Translations under genes and position numbers: made by a program
Notes under the pieces: generated by a model
What the model saw: the letters and a program-made list of their open reading frames with translations, nothing else
Told to the model about the DNA's origin: nothing
The model's database searches: none
Assembly (NCBI RefSeq): GCF_003391135.1
Contig: NZ_CP031455.1
Span: forward strand, 1,674,001 to 1,738,000
Length of the DNA: 64,000 nucleotides
Reading direction: 5' to 3'
Origin: Streptoverticillium olivoreticuli subsp. olivoreticuli
GTDB lineage: Bacteria > Actinomycetota > Actinomycetes > Streptomycetales > Streptomycetaceae
Part shown: positions 23,501-32,058 of the stretch, one piece after another
Position numbering within the stretch: the stretch's first letter is position 1
How the letters are laid out: each line of letters begins with the position of its first letter

Positions 23501-26500
23501 GTGCAGCAGGAGGTTGACGCCGCCTGCGACGGCCATCCGGCACTCGCCCGCCCGCAGCATCTGCACGGCCTGGTGGATGCAGGTCGAGGACGCCGAGCAC
23601 ATGGTGTCCAGGAAGATGGACGGTCCCGTGAGGCCGTAGAAGTACGACAGCATGTTGGGGAGCGTCCCCGTGTAGCTGCCGGTGGCCGGGGCCCCCCGGG
23701 TCAGGCTGTTCTGGAAGCCGTAGAGGTTGTAGTGGTTGCTCATCGTCCCGGCGAGGACGGCGACGTCGCCCTGGTACTGCCGCTGGATCGTCTCCCGCGA
23801 GTAGCCCGCGTCCTCCAGCGCCTCGACGCCGGCCTGGAGGAACAGGCGGACCTCCGGCGACATCCGCTCCGCCTCGCGCTTGGAGACGCGGAAGTAGCGG
23901 GGGTCGAACTTGTCGATGTCGCGCAGGAACGTCCCGGTGCGGATGGCGCTCTTGCCGGGGACGGAGCGGTCGGGGCTGTAGACGGCGTCGTGGTCCCAGC
24001 GGTCGCGCGGGATCTCCTCGAAGGTGTGGCGGCCCTCTTCGAGGAGCGACCAGAGTTCGTCGAGGGTGCCCGCTCCGGGGTACCTGCCGGAGATGCCGAT
24101 GACGGCGATGTCGTGGCGGTCGTCGCGGGACGCCGTGGGTGCGGGGGCCGGGGCGGGGGCGGGGGCGACCGTGGGTTCGAGGACGGGCACGGGCGGCGTC
24201 TCCTGTGCGGCGGGTGCCGTGCCGAGGACGGTCTCCAGCCGCTCGCGGTGCGCTTCCACGAAGTAGCCCGCGACGCCCTCGATGTTCACGTATTCGAAGA
24301 AGAGGGTCTTCGACAGCGGCCCGAAGCGCTCTTCGAGGCGGGCGGTCATCTCCAGGATGCTGAGGGAGTCGATCCCGTACTCGATGAGGTTGACCGTCGC
24401 CTCCATCGTGGCGGGGTCGCGGTGGATCACCTCGCCGAGCAGCTCCTTCAGGAGGTCCTCGGCGCGCTCCTGGAGCGCGCCGCCGTCCGCGGGCGCGGCC
24501 CCGGTGGGGGCGGCGCCGGCGGGCTCCGGGGACGGGCCCGACGGCAGGTGGGCCAGGGTCGCGTCGGCCCCGTAGGCGACGACGACGTGTTCCGGCGCGT
24601 CGTCCAGGACACGGCCGAGGACCCGGAGGCCCTCCTCCGTGGGGAGGGGTTCCCAGCCGCGCTGCCTGCGCATCGACTCGCGCGTCAGGTCGTCGACGGT
24701 CATCCCGCCGTCCGCCCAGAGCGGCCAGCTCACGGCGACCGTCCGGCCCGTGCGCTCACCGGCGTCGGCGAGCGCCTGCCGATGGTGCGCGAAGGCGTCG
24801 AGGAAGGCGTTCGCCGCCGCGTAGTCCGCCTGCCCGGGGTTGCCGTAGACACCCGCGACGGAGGAGAAGACGACCAAGAAGTCGAGCGCGAGAGCGCGCG
24901 TCGCCGCGTCGAGGTTGAGGACACCGCGCACCTTCGGCTCCAGCACGGCGGGGAGGTCGGCCGCCTCCTTGCGGAGCACGTAGGCGTCGCGGAGGACACC
25001 GGCGGCATGGACGATCCCGTCGACGCCCCCGTGCTCGCGGGTGAGGGTACGGACGGCGCGGGCGACGTCGTCGGCGCTGCCGGTGTCGGCGGGGAGGTAG
25101 TGGGCGTCGACGCCGACCGCCCGCAGCTCGGCGAGGGCCTCCTCGCTCGCGGGGCCGGGGGCCGAGCGCCCGCTGAGGACGACGGTCACGCCGGGGTGCC
25201 GGGCGAAGTAGCGGGCGACGTGCCGGCCGAGACCGCCGAGGCCGCCCGTCACCCAGTACACGCCGCCTTCCTTCAGCGGCGGGACCTCGGGCCCCGCGCC
25301 GAGCGCGACGTCGACGGGGCGCCACGCCTGGCGCGTGCCGTCGGCGGTGTGGCGGATCTCGGTGACGGGCTCCCGGTCGGCGGTCTCGGCGCGCAGGACG
25401 CGGGCGATCCGCCCGGGGGCCATGGTGTCGAGCCCGGCGACGCGGACGACGCGCCCCGAGACCAGGGGGTTCTCCAGGGCCACGGTGGCGAGGAGGCCGG
25501 TGAGCGGCGCGTGGAAGTGCCGGGGCACGCGGTCGTCGACGAGGACGACGAAGCGGTGCGGCGTCCTGGGGCGCGTCGCCAGGACCTGCTGGACCCGTGC
25601 GAGGACGAGGCCGAGCACGGCGTCGACGCCGTCGGCGACGCGGCCGGGCGCGATGTCGGGGAGGTGTGTGACCGTCAGGCCGGGGGTGCCCTCGAGGCCG
25701 GGGGTGCGTGCCGCGGCCTTTCCGGTGAGGAAGGCGTGCACCGTCTCCGTGCCCGTCTCCGTATCCGTCTCCGCGGCGGGCGACGCGTCCGTCCACCGGC
25801 ACGTGGCCGTGACGACGCGCGGCCCGGCGGGCGCCGGGGGCGCCGTCTTCGACGCGTCCGTCCGCTGGACCAGCCCGCGCAGCCGTACGCCGACGACGCC
25901 TTGCGCGTCGCAGAGGTCGATGTCGAACGCGGCGGCCGTGCCGCCGCCCGGCCGCCGGCGGACCCGGGCCCAGGTCACGGCCGCGCACGGGCGGTGGATG
26001 TCGATCCGTTCCAGTGCGAACGGCATGGTCGGCCCGGCATCCCCCGCCATGAGGACGAGCGAGGCCTGGAAGGCCGCGTCCAGCACGCTCGGGGGCAGGA
26101 CGCAGCCCTCCGCCGGGCCGGAATCCGGTACGGGCGCCTGGATACGGGCGAGGAGTTGCCCCTCGCCGAGGTGGATCTCGCTCAGGCCGCGCATCGCGGG
26201 CCCGTAGTCGAGGCCCTGGTCCCGGAAGGCGGCGTAGGCGTCCTCGGGGGCGTGGGGCGTGCGGCAGGCGGCGCGGAGCGCGCCGAGGTCGAGGGTCTCC
26301 GGCTCCTCGTGCGGGAGGAGTTCGGCGGTTCCCCGGCCGTGGACCAGGGCCGTCGCGGCGTCGTCCGCGGTGGTGGTCACCTCGAACGCGAGCTCCCCGG
26401 CCGCTTCCCCGGCCCTGGGGGTCAGGCCGATGTGGACGTCGACGGGCGCGTCGCCCGCGACGAGCGGGCGCAGCCACACGACCTCGCGGAGCCGGATGGC

Positions 26501-28606
26501 CGGGCTCCCGCCGGCCGGCGCCCCCGTGGCGTCCGCCACCGCCGCGCGGGCCATCTCCAGGTAGGCGACGGCGGGCAGGACGCGCGCGCCGCCCACCCGG
26601 TGTGCCGCGAGGAACGGCTCGTCACCGGTGAACGTGGAGGTGTAGCGCTGTCCGGCGAGGCCGGAGGTGTTGCGGTGGAGGAGCGGGTGGAGGGCGGCGG
26701 GGTGCTGCCCGGGGTCCGCCTCCGGGGTCTTGAACCAGTGGCGCTCACGGGCGAAGGGGTAGGCGGGCAGCCGGACGCGGCGCGGCCCGGCGGACCCGGC
26801 GGCGTGCTGCGGCTCCGGCAGGTCCGCCTGCTCGCCCCGCGCCCAGCGGACGGCCGTCTCCAGGAGTACGGCCGCGTCCTCGGCGGGCGCGCCCCCGGCC
26901 CGTACGGCCGGGCCGGCGTGGGCCCCGGCCCCGGCGAGCGTGCCGGCCAGGAACGCCTCGAGGACCTCGGTGAGTTCGGGTACGGAGGCCACGACGAACG
27001 CGACGCGGGCGGGCATCGGCTCCCGGCCGGCACGCAGGGTGTACGCGATGTCGGCGAGGTCCTGGGGCAGCCTGAGCGCGGCGGCGGCGTCGCCGGGCTT
27101 CGGCGGGCGGAGGTGGGCGAGGAGTCCCTCGGCCACGGCGCGCAGCCGGTCCGGTGTCTTCGCCGAGAGGGGGACGAGGTGCGGACCCGCGGGGGCGGCG
27201 GGCTCCGGCGAGCCGTCCGCCAGGTGTTCCTCCAGCACGACGTGGGCGTTGGTGCCGCCGAAGCCGAAGGAGCTGACGCCCGCGCGGCGCGGCGCGGGCC
27301 GGCCGTCCGCCCCGGCGGGCGGCTCGGCCCAGGGCTGGGTGTCGCGGACGATGCGGAAGGGGCTGCCGTCGAGCTTGATGAGCTTGTTGCGGACCTCGAA
27401 GTTGACGGTCGCGGGAAGCTTCCGGCCCGCGAGGGCGCCGATCACCTTGGCCATCCCGGCGACGCCGGCGGCCCCTTCGAGGTGCCCGATGTTGGTCTTG
27501 ACCGAGCCGATCCCGCAGGACTCCGGCTCCGGGCGGGTGCCCTGGGCCTCGTGGAGCGCGTGGAAGGCGCGCTTGAGCGCGATGATCTCGATCGGGTCGC
27601 CGACCGGGGTGCCGGGGCCGTGCGCCTCGATGTACGTCACGGTCTCCGGCCGGATGCCGGCGCGGGTGTAGAGCCCTTCGACGAGGCTCGCCTGCGCGGC
27701 CGGGTTGGTGACCGTCAAGGAGCTCGTCCGGCCGCCGTGGTTGGTCGCGACGCCCTTGATGACGGCGTGCACCGGGTCGCGGTCGGCGAGCGCCCGCGCG
27801 AGGGGCTTCAGGAGCAGCACCGCGCCGCCCTCGCCGCGGACGTAGCCGTCGGCGCCCTGGTCGAAGGCCCGGCACTCGCCGGTGCGGGAGAGCATGCTCG
27901 CCTGGCTGAACGCGACGAAGTGCTTGGGGGACCAGCAGAGGTTCACCCCGCCGGCCAGGGCCACGGAGCAGTCGCCGTTGCGCAGGGCCGAGACGGCCTC
28001 GTAGACGGACACCAGCGAGCTGGAGCAGGCGGTGTCGTTGGTGATGCTGGGGCCCTGGAGGTCGAGGAAGTACGAGACCCGGTTGGAGATGATCGAATAG
28101 GCCGTGCCGGTGGGGAAATAGGCGTCGGTCCTGGCCTTCCCGCGCTCCATGAGTTCGGCGTAGTCGGCGTGGCAGACGCCCATGAAGACGCCCGTCCGCG
28201 TGCCCGCGAACTCGCTCGCGCGGTATCCGGCGTCCTCGATGGCCCGCCACGCGAGTTCGAGTGCGAACCGCTGCTGCGGGTCCATGGTCTCCGCCTCGCG
28301 CGGGGAGATCTGGAAGAAGGAGGCGTCGAAGCGGTCGGCGTCCTCGACGAAGCCGCCCCAGACGCTGCTCGTCTTCTCGGCTCCGCGCCGGGGGTCGCCG
28401 AAGTACCTCTCCTTCGACCAGCGTTCGGCCGGTACCTCGGAGATGAGCGAACGGCCGGCGTCGAGGTGGCGCCAGAGCTCCTCAAGGGTGTCCGCGCCGG
28501 GGAGGCGCAGGGCGAGTCCGATGATCGCGACGTCGTCGGTGCTCTCCGGGGCGTCCGCCGGGTTCTCGGGGCTGTCCGGGTTCTCCGGGGCTGTGAACGT
28601 GCTCAT
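8540..28606 (-). CDS. Trans-AT type I PKS with terminal C-PCP; glutarimide-type assembly line (6688 aa)
   Basis: Five ketosynthases and no acyltransferase domain, so malonyl must come from a separate AT. By motif: KS1 (~15-450, DTACSSS), DH1 (~640-920, HxxxGxxxxP and DAAFQ), KR1 (~1100-1320, LxD B-type), ACP1 (~1410); KS2 (~1500-1930, DTMCSASS), a DH-like double-hotdog domain with degenerate catalytic residues (~2090-2370), ACP2 (~2430); KS3 (~2515-2935), KR3 (~3350-3545), ACP3 (~3640); KS4 (~3730-4160), ACP4 (~4420); KS5 (~4493-4900, DTSCSSS), KR5 (~5340-5530), C-methyltransferase (~5680-5940, LEIGAGTGG), ACP5 (~6060); then condensation (~6140-6585, HHIVLDG) and PCP (~6635, LGGDSL) with no A domain. 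The KS-DH-KR-ACP then KS-B-ACP order, preceded by AT, ACP and amidotransferase genes, matches glutarimide pathways. The ATG at 28606 overlaps the amidotransferase stop (ATGA). Product assignment is inference; the domain order is read directly. Confidence 0.95.
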   Translation of the reverse strand: MSTFTAPENPDSPENPADAPESTDDVAIIGLALRLPGADTLEELWRHLDAGRSLISEVPAERWSKERYFGDPRRGAEKTSSVWGGFVEDADRFDASFFQISPREAETMDPQQRFALELAWRAIEDAGYRASEFAGTRTGVFMGVCHADYAELMERGKARTDAYFPTGTAYSIISNRVSYFLDLQGPSITNDTACSSSLVSVYEAVSALRNGDCSVALAGGVNLCWSPKHFVAFSQASMLSRTGECRAFDQGADGYVRGEGGAVLLLKPLARALADRDPVHAVIKGVATNHGGRTSSLTVTNPAAQASLVEGLYTRAGIRPETVTYIEAHGPGTPVGDPIEIIALKRAFHALHEAQGTRPEPESCGIGSVKTNIGHLEGAAGVAGMAKVIGALAGRKLPATVNFEVRNKLIKLDGSPFRIVRDTQPWAEPPAGADGRPAPRRAGVSSFGFGGTNAHVVLEEHLADGSPEPAAPAGPHLVPLSAKTPDRLRAVAEGLLAHLRPPKPGDAAAALRLPQDLADIAYTLRAGREPMPARVAFVVASVPELTEVLEAFLAGTLAGAGAHAGPAVRAGGAPAEDAAVLLETAVRWARGEQADLPEPQHAAGSAGPRRVRLPAYPFARERHWFKTPEADPGQHPAALHPLLHRNTSGLAGQRYTSTFTGDEPFLAAHRVGGARVLPAVAYLEMARAAVADATGAPAGGSPAIRLREVVWLRPLVAGDAPVDVHIGLTPRAGEAAGELAFEVTTTADDAATALVHGRGTAELLPHEEPETLDLGALRAACRTPHAPEDAYAAFRDQGLDYGPAMRGLSEIHLGEGQLLARIQAPVPDSGPAEGCVLPPSVLDAAFQASLVLMAGDAGPTMPFALERIDIHRPCAAVTWARVRRRPGGGTAAAFDIDLCDAQGVVGVRLRGLVQRTDASKTAPPAPAGPRVVTATCRWTDASPAAETDTETGTETVHAFLTGKAAARTPGLEGTPGLTVTHLPDIAPGRVADGVDAVLGLVLARVQQVLATRPRTPHRFVVLVDDRVPRHFHAPLTGLLATVALENPLVSGRVVRVAGLDTMAPGRIARVLRAETADREPVTEIRHTADGTRQAWRPVDVALGAGPEVPPLKEGGVYWVTGGLGGLGRHVARYFARHPGVTVVLSGRSAPGPASEEALAELRAVGVDAHYLPADTGSADDVARAVRTLTREHGGVDGIVHAAGVLRDAYVLRKEAADLPAVLEPKVRGVLNLDAATRALALDFLVVFSSVAGVYGNPGQADYAAANAFLDAFAHHRQALADAGERTGRTVAVSWPLWADGGMTVDDLTRESMRRQRGWEPLPTEEGLRVLGRVLDDAPEHVVVAYGADATLAHLPSGPSPEPAGAAPTGAAPADGGALQERAEDLLKELLGEVIHRDPATMEATVNLIEYGIDSLSILEMTARLEERFGPLSKTLFFEYVNIEGVAGYFVEAHRERLETVLGTAPAAQETPPVPVLEPTVAPAPAPAPAPTASRDDRHDIAVIGISGRYPGAGTLDELWSLLEEGRHTFEEIPRDRWDHDAVYSPDRSVPGKSAIRTGTFLRDIDKFDPRYFRVSKREAERMSPEVRLFLQAGVEALEDAGYSRETIQRQYQGDVAVLAGTMSNHYNLYGFQNSLTRGAPATGSYTGTLPNMLSYFYGLTGPSIFLDTMCSASSTCIHQAVQMLRAGECRMAVAGGVNLLLHPYNLVTSSQEHFTTATSDVIRSFGLGADGTILGEGVGAVVLKPLVDAERDGDHIHAVIKGTALTNAGVRNGFTVPNPHMQARAVEKALADAGVDARTISYVEGHGSGTSLGDPIEVKALTTAFGKHTPDTGFCALGSVKSNAGHLLAAAGMIGFAKVVLQLREGKLAPSLHSSELNPDIAFADTPFRVQRELADWKPAVTTDGGRETVHPRRAGLTSIGAGGMNSHIIVEEYRGAPAPAYDHDGREQLFVFSAMTDTALAASLTRFRAYLADAAEDSLPSIAHTLRVGKNELPRRWAFLAGDKRAALAAVDRHLAGDTDAALASHDRRTGTARTLATAWLKGKSVDWSELTGPRPPRRVPLPSYPFERVRCWAEEEPEAPSVTAPLALREKLHPFLGRNASDVDGLRYVLDVHLDDLLDYGHRHDGEPAVAPTFAVDLALAAAKVSGFAAAPVVRGLRLPGPVPWASTTRLVTTFAVTGAEAASGVVTAEDATGARTVVAEFDIHPGGAPTRAQEVLPVDALGQDAVHALSGDEFLAELAEGGLDHDPLYSGVRSAYWLPGGRLLLALAAPRLRQDHSARHLTLAPHVLTAVAQGLLLVAKRAHAPRWARSALHGIEEVRVSGAPAEVAHALFEPDGPRGRVRLLDRAGRTVAELTGVRSGDGGPPRKEADMKREERTVPAPRPQPTAAPARDTATGAGIVPFAVAELRELASAILKFAPGELDDRTTFDAFGFDSISLVTFSERVRERFGVTLSPAVFFDLRTLGALGRHLAEEFEGPVREAYARSLPAEDASRAVGTGTRPAPAAPAAGAPMPIAVVGAAGRFPGAPDLDTYWANLAEGKDSVTDFPAHRHGAAYARVVADADFPKRAGVLDGADGFDAGFFRIYPREAELMDPQHRLALETVWNAVEHSAYTPAALPENTGVFLGVSGNDYATLLTTHGVAPDAFTSTGNAHSMLANRISYVLDVRGPSEPVDTACSSSLVAVHRAMEAIRSGACDAAIAGGVNLLLSVDTFVSAHRAGMLSPDGRCKTFASDADGYVRGEGVGAVVLKPLAAAERDGDAILGVLVGSAENHGGRANSLTAPNADAQADLVTAAMGALDPDTVGYIEAHGTGTALGDPVEVRALTTAFRRLGATGRGTCGLGSVKTNIGHLEAAAGIAGLLKVLLAMQHRVLPATLNCREPNPYIELDGGPFRIVRETEPWRRPRDREGAPAPRRAGVSSFGFGGANCHVVVEEYEDHQGDDTHEEYEAVDATHGNGRGNGLADGAEALIPLSARTSEQLHERARDLLAYLEKTDGPAGLHSIAWTLQTGRVAMAERVGWVVASHGELADRLREFLAGDGRAVGGSRGRVAHDGGPTAHPPVPDVRPGATADGDLTSLLARWSEGAAVDWRALHGARPPKRAHLPVYPFAYERHWIPEGPEASVAVGAVTARTHTRTGTRVDRRRDGGPGQAADLRVSVDEQAAAAPRTVLLVPAWAPAPLAGGGAGERPYAHRVVILCGALAQARPDVERRVPGAGCVTVTTAAQRLDSRFTDLSRQVFEAVRDLVAEERDGTTLVQVVTPSGGDDTVGTALAGLLSTLTLEHPRITGQVIGLDGTPAGDTVAALVAENARSAGEDAVVRYRDGERAVREWTPAAPGTGTADIPWRAGGVYLITGGAGGIGAVVARRIARDVTRPVLVLVGRRPRDGRADALLGELRALGAEARYERADVSRWEEVRHLVARVREDAGGVHGIVHSAGVLHDAALARQTPREWAEVLAPKVAGTVHLDRATEAAPLEFFLTFSSGAAVTGNRGQGAYATANAFLDEFAALRTARAAAGERSGRTLSLAWPLWKDGGMTVDDAARAALRRDRGLVPMESADGIAALLDAWRLGGDRVWVHHGDTARPPAGARTAVDRARATEERTAPAASARDTLRLLVDLFARVTGSAPGTVDADASLGALGLDSIMVLQLNKELSAVYGDVSKTLFYERPTLRAVAEHLAAEHAPRTARTDADTAWATRPAETDERPLPAVGPAAPAAPGPREPIAVIGMSGRYPGAGNVTEFWENLKAGRDSVREIPTDRWPLEGFFEPDRDKAVATGRSYSKWGGFVDDFAAFDPLFFKIAPRDAYAMDPQERLFLQASWEVLEDAGYTREELARRHGRRVGVFAGVTKSGHARHGAGRLPSGGTVVPGLSFASVSARTSYVLDLRGPSLTVDTMCSASLTAIHEACENLHRGSCEVAIAGGVNLYTHPLDYTELCRSTMLASGARCRSFGAGGDGFVPGEGVGCVLLKPLSRALADGDRVLAVIRGTSVNHGGHSHGYTVPNPGAQAELVRDALDRAGLSARDVSYVEAHGTGTELGDPIEVKGLTTAFAQDTDDRGFCAIGSVKSSIGHLEAAAGVAGLTKAVLQLRHGQLVPSLHAEEPNPNIDFGRTPFFVQRELAPWRPEHGRRIAAVSSFGAGGSNAHVILEEYRDAHDTGSPAADGTEQVVVLSARTPDRLREAAARLADFLDREEEGDRTVRLADLAHTLRTGREAMKERLAVAVVSTSELRRVLRAYLAAGEPVPGLHLGTAGGARGAAAEIAADSDLQELLVARWAAAGKLDKLAALWAGGVDLDWRALHGPAARRISLPTYPFARDRFWIGDLEPAGGNHPAPASGGSTATVAPERPDPHTRPGTPAPPTGPRETPGDRDPLDSYVPRVVREKIAAALAMDEDALDGRLAFADYGVDSILAVRTVHELNEALSLSLPTSVLFDHSSADRLTAHLLADHGDSIAPPAAAAVTTASAADRPRDVPRPPAGAREPIAVVGMSGRFAGADSLDELWRHLADGDELVTEATRWDLRGSGDDASDRCTRGGFLDRIDTFDPMFFNISGAEAAVMDPQQRLLLEESWKALEDAGYAGRTGDGRCGVYVGCWDGDYQEVVGEDAPAQAFWGNTASFVPGRVAYFLDLKGPAIAVDTSCSSSLVAIDLACKDLWSGETGMALAGGVFVQATPRLYELAGRAGMLSPTGRCHTFDHRADGFVPGEGAGVLVLKRLSDAVADGDHIHGVIRGSGVNHDGATNGITAPSSVSQERLLRDVYESFGVDVERIGLVEAHGTGTRLGDPIEFRALTRAFRAGTDKSGYCAIGSVKTNLGHTQYAAGVTGVLKVLLAMRHGQIPASLHFETANEAVLLDGSPFYPSTRTHPWETPDGTPRLGVVSSFGASGTNAHLVLEEAPAAHRVPAPRPAHLVVLSARSREQLARQVTGLAEHCRRETALDTGDVAWTLLAGREHFAHRFACVVRDRAELLSVLAEGLDGPRAFTGEAATSRKKHTGTAADRDRGEECLRRCASPSGTDHTYRTDLGTLAGLYARGTALDYDRLFPAGAHLRVPLPTYPFARESHWAAPTPPAAARATEQPVTSPVPDHPLVHATTPVPGEPGASRTLPDAHASRRAAEPVPALHTTVWDAVPAGTLKAAVPSRGQRVLVVGGTAEQRAALTVAHPLAEHWSLAPGAPADEAARAVEAAGPIDHLLWLAPGTELAPDDAAGFVAAQEEGVIAAFRMIKALVRTGHDARPLGITLVTHRALATHAHEDVSPAHAGLHGLFGSVGLEHTHWTVRRVDLDGTDWPTDLTSLPAHSGGDTWVRRAGQWLARRLAPCEAGPRPAAPYREGGVYVVIGGAGGLGTAWTRHVVERYGAKVVWLGRRPHDASIDAKLRAVSGRGEVSYLSADATDPAALRRARVEITARHGRIHGVVQAALALMGAELLAGMDEATLRESLAAKVDATVTMAQVFADEALDFALFFSSIQTFMPVAGQGNYAAGCAFGDSYAHFLSRRMPFPAKVMNWGWWGSVGTATSDFHQERMTRSGLLSIEPPEAMAALDTLLAGPQDQLTFVRTARPDVLAAVDPATRTTVYPRTPSPVEPGVVTARPLEPADRNALSAAAAWRAGEWDPVLARMLRAHLDALGATPGPGDTHTDVTALRTRAGIHERYTPWLEHSLRAAPASAPSLDEVTREWDERRAAWSAEPGRKARLELVDTMLRALPGILTGAVRPTDVMFPRGSVELVEGCYRNNQVADTYNRAMCDAAVAIVTERLDKDPGARLRILEIGAGTGGTSAGMFAALRPYREHIGTYTYTDLSQAFLNDARASYGTDVPYLTCARLDAEQPLAGQGIDPGSYDLVIAANVLHATRDTRNTLRNVKAALRDGGWLLLNELSGFDLFGHLTFGLLDGWWLFEDTSLRVPGSPALSPERWREVLEGEGFPSVVMVLPEARELGQQIIAARSDGIARQRVEGRTARPVSGAAGEPRGGITPEPSLPEPSLPEPSLPEPVAPEPSATAATTPAPAVVEARTDGRATAAIRTEAMIGYLRDKAAATLKIPAEKIDPSVPLADYGMDSIFILRLTGTLREDLGEVPTTLLFDVETVGELAEHFLGTGTARVEALLTSLLPAPAEEETPEPADEPAPAPGPERSGLSQAQLGLWLTQRISPDTTAYHVPLVFEVRGELDERALEAAVRSLTDRHPVLGAVFREDDGVPYMETGGPRRVPFARADLVAESHAVRVARVREKVTVPFDLADGPLARAHLLTFVTPDGTEEARRVLLITAHHIVLDGISAGLLVRSLTEAYRAAVRSAGAPEALEGPAESAGYAEFTAWEAAMLDSPEGEAHLAYWTQELRAPRRALDLPGDRPFDPAATPRGEEVTAKLTPELSAALTARARERRAGLAVVFLASYMAFLRRVTGESDLVVGLPAAGRPDARFRDVVGHFVNLLPIRCAVDGDDTYGDLLTSVRRAVLGGLEHAACPFPAIVRALDVRRDGTRSPLVRTSLSYQNFEEAALFTDAREAAPGELGLQVFEGVRQESEFELEAEILQEADGFRLYLKYDANRFDATTAQGLLDAWCALLERVAHEPDGRVGDATPSAGEADASATLCALFAETLKLGRVRPHDDFFTLGGDSLQAARLAARAGRALGVELSTREVFEAPTPAALAALATRPAREAVPARPVLRRMFREGDAS
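10601..10655 (-). repeat. 15-bp tandem repeat coding a Pro-rich linker
   Basis: The unit GGGCTCCGGGAGGGA is repeated about 3.7 times in frame. It encodes repeated Leu-Pro-Glu-Pro-Ser units in the linker between the C-methyltransferase and ACP5 of the giant PKS. The copies are almost perfect at base level, so the array is probably young and may vary in length between strains. It likely works as a flexible or extended interdomain spacer. Confidence 0.9.
21485..21500 (-). promoter_or_regulatory. Candidate internal ribosome binding site and ATG inside the PKS gene
   Basis: Read on the minus strand, AAAGGAAG (21493-21500) is followed after 5 nt by an in-frame ATG (21487-21485), codon 2374. It lies exactly in the linker between the degenerate DH-like domain of module 2 and ACP2. 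It could be the scar of an ancestral gene fusion or could start a second polypeptide from ACP2 onward. No stop codon separates the two parts, so the long ORF is intact. Confidence 0.4.
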
Positions 28607-30591
28607 CGCATTCCTCCGGCGCGCGGCAGGACCCGCCGTTTGTCGACGACCGTCCGTATCTTCAGATCGGCTTCCGGCGAGGCGTCCGGCCATGCCGTGT
28701 CCCTCACGAACTGCTGGTCGAGTACCGCGGTGGAGAGCAGGTGGACGAACGCCTGGTCCTCCTTGGTGCTGATCTCCTCGGCGGGGGTGGCCATGATTTT
28801 CGCGACGAGCTTCCGCGCGAAGACCGGGTCGGCCCAGTCGAGCTTTCCGAGCTCGGTGTCGGAGAGCACCAGCTCCAGGTAGTCGGGCCGCCGGTCCTTG
28901 AACACGGCGCTGCCGGGAGCGCGGTAGGGCTGTTTCCGGCGGGCCAGGCTGGAGGCGGGCAGCTCCCCGCGGAAGGCCTTCTTGAGGATGGCCTTCTCCT
29001 CGGACCCGTCGTCGAAGCGGAGGTTCACCGAGGCCGCGGCCCGCACCACGGCGGGGTCGAGGAAGGGACACCGGTTCTCGACGCCGTGCGCCAGACCCAT
29101 GCGCTCCCCCTGGGTGGAGAGGAGATAGCCGGCGAGGAGCGTCTTGTACTCGAGCCACTGCGCCTTCTGGACGGCGCTCAGATCCGCGTAGCCGGGCGCG
29201 GTGCGCACCATTTCCAGGGCGTCGGCGAACGGGTCGGTGCGGTCCTTCAGCAGGCGCGCGGCGAACCGGCCGTTCTGGTAGCGGAGTTCGTGGGAGAAGA
29301 GACCCGGGAGACGCTCCTCGGAGAATTGCTGGAAAAGGCCCGCCATGTGCTTCTGGTGCGCGGGCCCGAAGTGGGCGAGCTCGGGGTGGAGGCGGGCGAG
29401 CCCCGCCTTCCGCTCCTCGCCGGACAGCTCGTGCCACGAGGCGCGCAGCATCGTCTCGCGGAACAGCGAATAGCCGAGGAACGCCTCGTCGGCGCCCTCG
29501 CCGCTCAGGATCGTCTTGACCCCGGCGTCCCGCACATGGCGGGACAGGAGGTACATCGGGACGAACGCGGTGCGGAAGGTCGGGACCTCGGCGTGCCGGA
29601 CGGCCGCGGGGAAATGCTCCGCGATGTCGGCGCCGGACACCGTGACGGACGAGTGCCGCGTGCCCAGGTGCGAGGCCACGACCCGCTGGTCGGCGGACTC
29701 GTCGAACTCCGCGTTCTCGAACTCGACCGAGAACGTCCGCACTTCGCTCGGGGAGAGGTCCGTCGCCAGCTTGGTGACGATGGAGGAGTCGAGGCCGCCG
29801 CTCAGGTAGACGCCGACCTCGACGTCGCTGCGCAGGCGCATCTCGACGCTCGCGCGCAGCGTCTCGCGGACGAACGCGGCGGCGTCGTCCTCGGAGCCCT
29901 CGAACGGCGGGGCGGAGACGGCGAGTTCCTCGTACGTGCGCAGGGTGCGGCGCCCGTCCCGGACGGTGAGGACGCCGCCCATGGGGAGCTGCCGGACGCC
30001 CTCGAAGGGGGTGCGGTCGGGCAGCGGCGTCCACACGGCGAAGACCGAGGCAAGCTCGCGCGGGTCGAGCGTGAAGCGGAAGCCGGGGAAGGCGCGGAAC
30101 GCCTTCATCTCCGACGCGAAGAGGAGGCCGCTGTCGTGCTCGGTGTAGAAGAGCGGGCGCTTGCCGTAGCGGTCGCGGGCCAGGAAGAGGTCGCCCGTGA
30201 CCGCGTCCCTGATCGCGAAGGCGAAGGCGCCGTTGAAGCGCGTGAGGCACTCCGGCCCCCACTGGACCCAGGCCTGGAGGACGACCTCGGTGTCGCAAGT
30301 CGTGCGGAACGGCCGGCCGAGAGCCCGCAGCTCCTCCCGCAGTTCGAGGTGGTTGTACAGCTCGCCGTTGAAGGAGATCCAGTAGCGCTCCGCGGGGTCG
30401 GACATCGGCTGCGAACCGGAGGCGAGGTCGACGATCGCCAGCCGGACCGTGCCCATCGCGAAGCCGTCGTCCAGGTAGTAGCCCGCCTCGTCCGGCCCCC
30501 GGTGCCGGATGAGCGACAGCATGGAGGTGACGACCCCGGGGGCGGCGTCGGGGTGCAGCGACGGCGCGAGGAAGCCGGCTATCCCGCACAT
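28603..30591 (-). CDS. Asparagine-synthetase-like amidotransferase (662 aa), likely makes malonamyl-ACP starter
   Basis: Full-length AsnB-type enzyme. The N-terminal class II glutaminase begins Met-Cys-Gly-Ile-Ala-Gly, so Cys2 can be the nucleophile, and it carries the RHRGPDE and NGELYNH motifs. The C-terminal synthetase half has the ATP pyrophosphatase loop SGGLDSS near residue 264 and SGEGADE near residue 365. In cycloheximide, iso-migrastatin and lactimidomycin clusters a homologue amidates malonyl carried on a discrete ACP, giving the malonamate starter whose nitrogen becomes the glutarimide N. Here it sits between the ACP gene (13-nt overlap) and the PKS gene (ATGA overlap), the same functional set. 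A role in asparagine metabolism is possible by family but unlikely in this operon. Confidence 0.93.
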   Translation of the reverse strand: MCGIAGFLAPSLHPDAAPGVVTSMLSLIRHRGPDEAGYYLDDGFAMGTVRLAIVDLASGSQPMSDPAERYWISFNGELYNHLELREELRALGRPFRTTCDTEVVLQAWVQWGPECLTRFNGAFAFAIRDAVTGDLFLARDRYGKRPLFYTEHDSGLLFASEMKAFRAFPGFRFTLDPRELASVFAVWTPLPDRTPFEGVRQLPMGGVLTVRDGRRTLRTYEELAVSAPPFEGSEDDAAAFVRETLRASVEMRLRSDVEVGVYLSGGLDSSIVTKLATDLSPSEVRTFSVEFENAEFDESADQRVVASHLGTRHSSVTVSGADIAEHFPAAVRHAEVPTFRTAFVPMYLLSRHVRDAGVKTILSGEGADEAFLGYSLFRETMLRASWHELSGEERKAGLARLHPELAHFGPAHQKHMAGLFQQFSEERLPGLFSHELRYQNGRFAARLLKDRTDPFADALEMVRTAPGYADLSAVQKAQWLEYKTLLAGYLLSTQGERMGLAHGVENRCPFLDPAVVRAAASVNLRFDDGSEEKAILKKAFRGELPASSLARRKQPYRAPGSAVFKDRRPDYLELVLSDTELGKLDWADPVFARKLVAKIMATPAEEISTKEDQAFVHLLSTAVLDQQFVRDTAWPDASPEADLKIRTVVDKRRVLPRAGGMR

Positions 30592-30860
30592 GAGGCGTCC
30601 CCTTGCCCCGCGCCCTGTCCGGCGAGCTTGCGGGCCACGAAGGCGTCGATCGCGTCGAGCGAGACGAAGACGTCGGTGAGGATCTCCTCGTCCGTGACGC
30701 CGATCGCGAATTCGTCCTCCAGGAAGCTCATGAGCTGGATGTATCCGAAGGAATCCATGACCCCCGTCTTGAAGAGGTCGGTCCCGTCCGTCATCTCACC
30801 GCCGAATTCGACGAGGAAGCGGTCCTCGATGAACTGCCGGATCCTGTCTGTTCTGTCCAT
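30579..30860 (-). CDS. Discrete acyl carrier protein (93 aa)
   Basis: A small acidic helical protein with the phosphopantetheine-attachment pattern MDSFGYIQL, in which Ser (about residue 37) is the predicted 4'-phosphopantetheine site. In place of the usual Leu after DS it has Phe, as in many stand-alone starter ACPs. It lies 3 nt downstream of the acyltransferase stop and overlaps the amidotransferase start by 13 nt, so the three are co-translated. The likely job is to carry malonyl, then malonamyl, and hand it to KS1 of the PKS. Family membership is clear; the cargo is inferred from neighbours. Confidence 0.88.
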   Translation of the reverse strand: MDRTDRIRQFIEDRFLVEFGGEMTDGTDLFKTGVMDSFGYIQLMSFLEDEFAIGVTDEEILTDVFVSLDAIDAFVARKLAGQGAGQGDASCAG

Positions 30861-30863
30861 GTC

Positions 30864-31742
30864 TCAAGTCCTGGTCTCGCGGAGGGGGGTCCGGTCGGCG
30901 GACCGCCGGATCTTCTGCACCATGCCGAGGAGGGCCTTGCCGCCCACTTCCTCGCATTCCGTCCGGGGGTCGAGGGCCAGCAGGTGGCGGACGCTGTCGG
31001 TCCAGCGCACCGGCGCGACGAGCTGGTCGCTCAGCAGGCGGACGACGGCCCCCTGCTCGTAGGGGCGGCCCGTCACATTGGCGATCACGGGGGTCGTCGG
31101 CCTGTGGAACGTGAACTCCCGGAGGTAGTTCTCGAATTCGGCGCGCACGGGCTCCATATAGCGGGAGTGGAACGGCGCGCTGACGCGCAGCGGGGCGAAG
31201 CGGATGTCCCGGCGGGCGAACGCGCCGTGGGCGGCGCGGAGCACCTCGGCCGGGGCGGCGACGACGATCTGCGTGTCGGTGTTGAAACCCGCCACGTCGA
31301 CGCCCTCGACACCGTCCTGGGCGAGGATCTCCCGCAGGCGGGGGGCCGGCACGTCCATGACCGCGGTCATTCCGCCGCCGGACGCCGCGGCCATCAGTTC
31401 CCCGCGCCGCTTGACGAGCCGGAGACCGGTCTCGAAATCGATGACGCCCGCCGCCAGGAGCGCGTTGTATTCGCCGAGGCTGTGGCCGAGGTAGTGATCG
31501 GCGCGCCGTTCCTCCCGGTGCTCGCGCTCGAACATCCGCAGGGCGTTGACGGTGTAGAGCGCGGGCTGGGTGTATTCGGTGCGCGAGAGCACGTCGCCGG
31601 GGTCCTCGCGGCACAGGGCCGCGAGGTCGTACCCGAGGAGGTCGCAGGCGAACTGGGTGAGGCCGGGATAGCGGTCGAAGACGTCCGCGCCCATTCCACG
31701 GAACTGCGCCCCCTGCCCGGGGAAGAGAATCGCGAACGCCAT
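30864..31742 (-). CDS. Stand-alone (trans-acting) malonyl-CoA:ACP acyltransferase (292 aa)
   Basis: FabD-like fold. The N-terminal FPGQGAQ motif is followed by GHSLGEYN (nucleophilic Ser near residue 92), the catalytic His lies in APFHS near residue 200, and the protein ends in the typical GGKALLGMVQKI-like helix. The PKS downstream has no AT domains, so this enzyme must charge its ACPs with malonyl and probably also the starter ACP. It is the first gene of the operon; an AGAGG lies 4 nt before its ATG. Some proteins of this type in trans-AT clusters are acyl hydrolases that clean stalled chains. That alternative cannot be excluded by eye, but it is the only AT-like gene visible here. Confidence 0.9.
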   Translation of the reverse strand: MAFAILFPGQGAQFRGMGADVFDRYPGLTQFACDLLGYDLAALCREDPGDVLSRTEYTQPALYTVNALRMFEREHREERRADHYLGHSLGEYNALLAAGVIDFETGLRLVKRRGELMAAASGGGMTAVMDVPAPRLREILAQDGVEGVDVAGFNTDTQIVVAAPAEVLRAAHGAFARRDIRFAPLRVSAPFHSRYMEPVRAEFENYLREFTFHRPTTPVIANVTGRPYEQGAVVRLLSDQLVAPVRWTDSVRHLLALDPRTECEEVGGKALLGMVQKIRRSADRTPLRETRT

Positions 31743-32058
31743 GGCGCCTCTCAGCTCGATGCCGGCTCCCCCGCGGCGCGGTTCGGCCGGCGGGGACTCC
31801 GACGACGATCATGGTGCGACGGCTCCCTTGCGGGCCTCTGGTGCGCGCGCTGACGGCACCTTGCAAAGCTCTGTGGTTCCCTCGCTCCCTTGCCACACCC
31901 CTGCGGGATGCTTGCCGATCGCTTGGCAATTGCTGGTTTGACGGCCTTGGAACGGCCTGTCCGCTATGCCAAGATCATTTTCCGGAGAGGGTCGGCGGCG
32001 CGATGTCGCCCGGCGCTCCGCCGGCACAGCCGCACGCGCGAGGACGATGAGGACCTAC
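31743..32058. promoter_or_regulatory. Divergent control region between the PKS operon and its SARP regulator
   Basis: No gene is convincing here. CTTG-containing repeats occur at 31826 (CCTTGC), 31859 (CCTTGC), 31888 (CCTTGC), 31910 (GCTTGCC), 31921 (GCTTGGC) and 31945 (CCTTGG), with start-to-start spacings of 33, 29, 22, 11 and 24 bp. The pair at 31910/31921 is 11 bp apart, the spacing typical of SARP heptamer repeats. It also forms an inverted TTGCC-N8-GGCAA at 31912-31929. The stretch 31925-31980 is less GC-rich than its surroundings. It probably holds the promoters of both divergent units; exact -10/-35 elements are not assigned. Confidence 0.55.

Noticed and set aside
28607-30589. N-terminal extension of the PKS frame into the amidotransferase gene
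   Set aside because: The extension is Arg/Pro-rich shadow sequence; the true start is ATG 28606, where the KS1 leader begins and the ATGA overlap lies.
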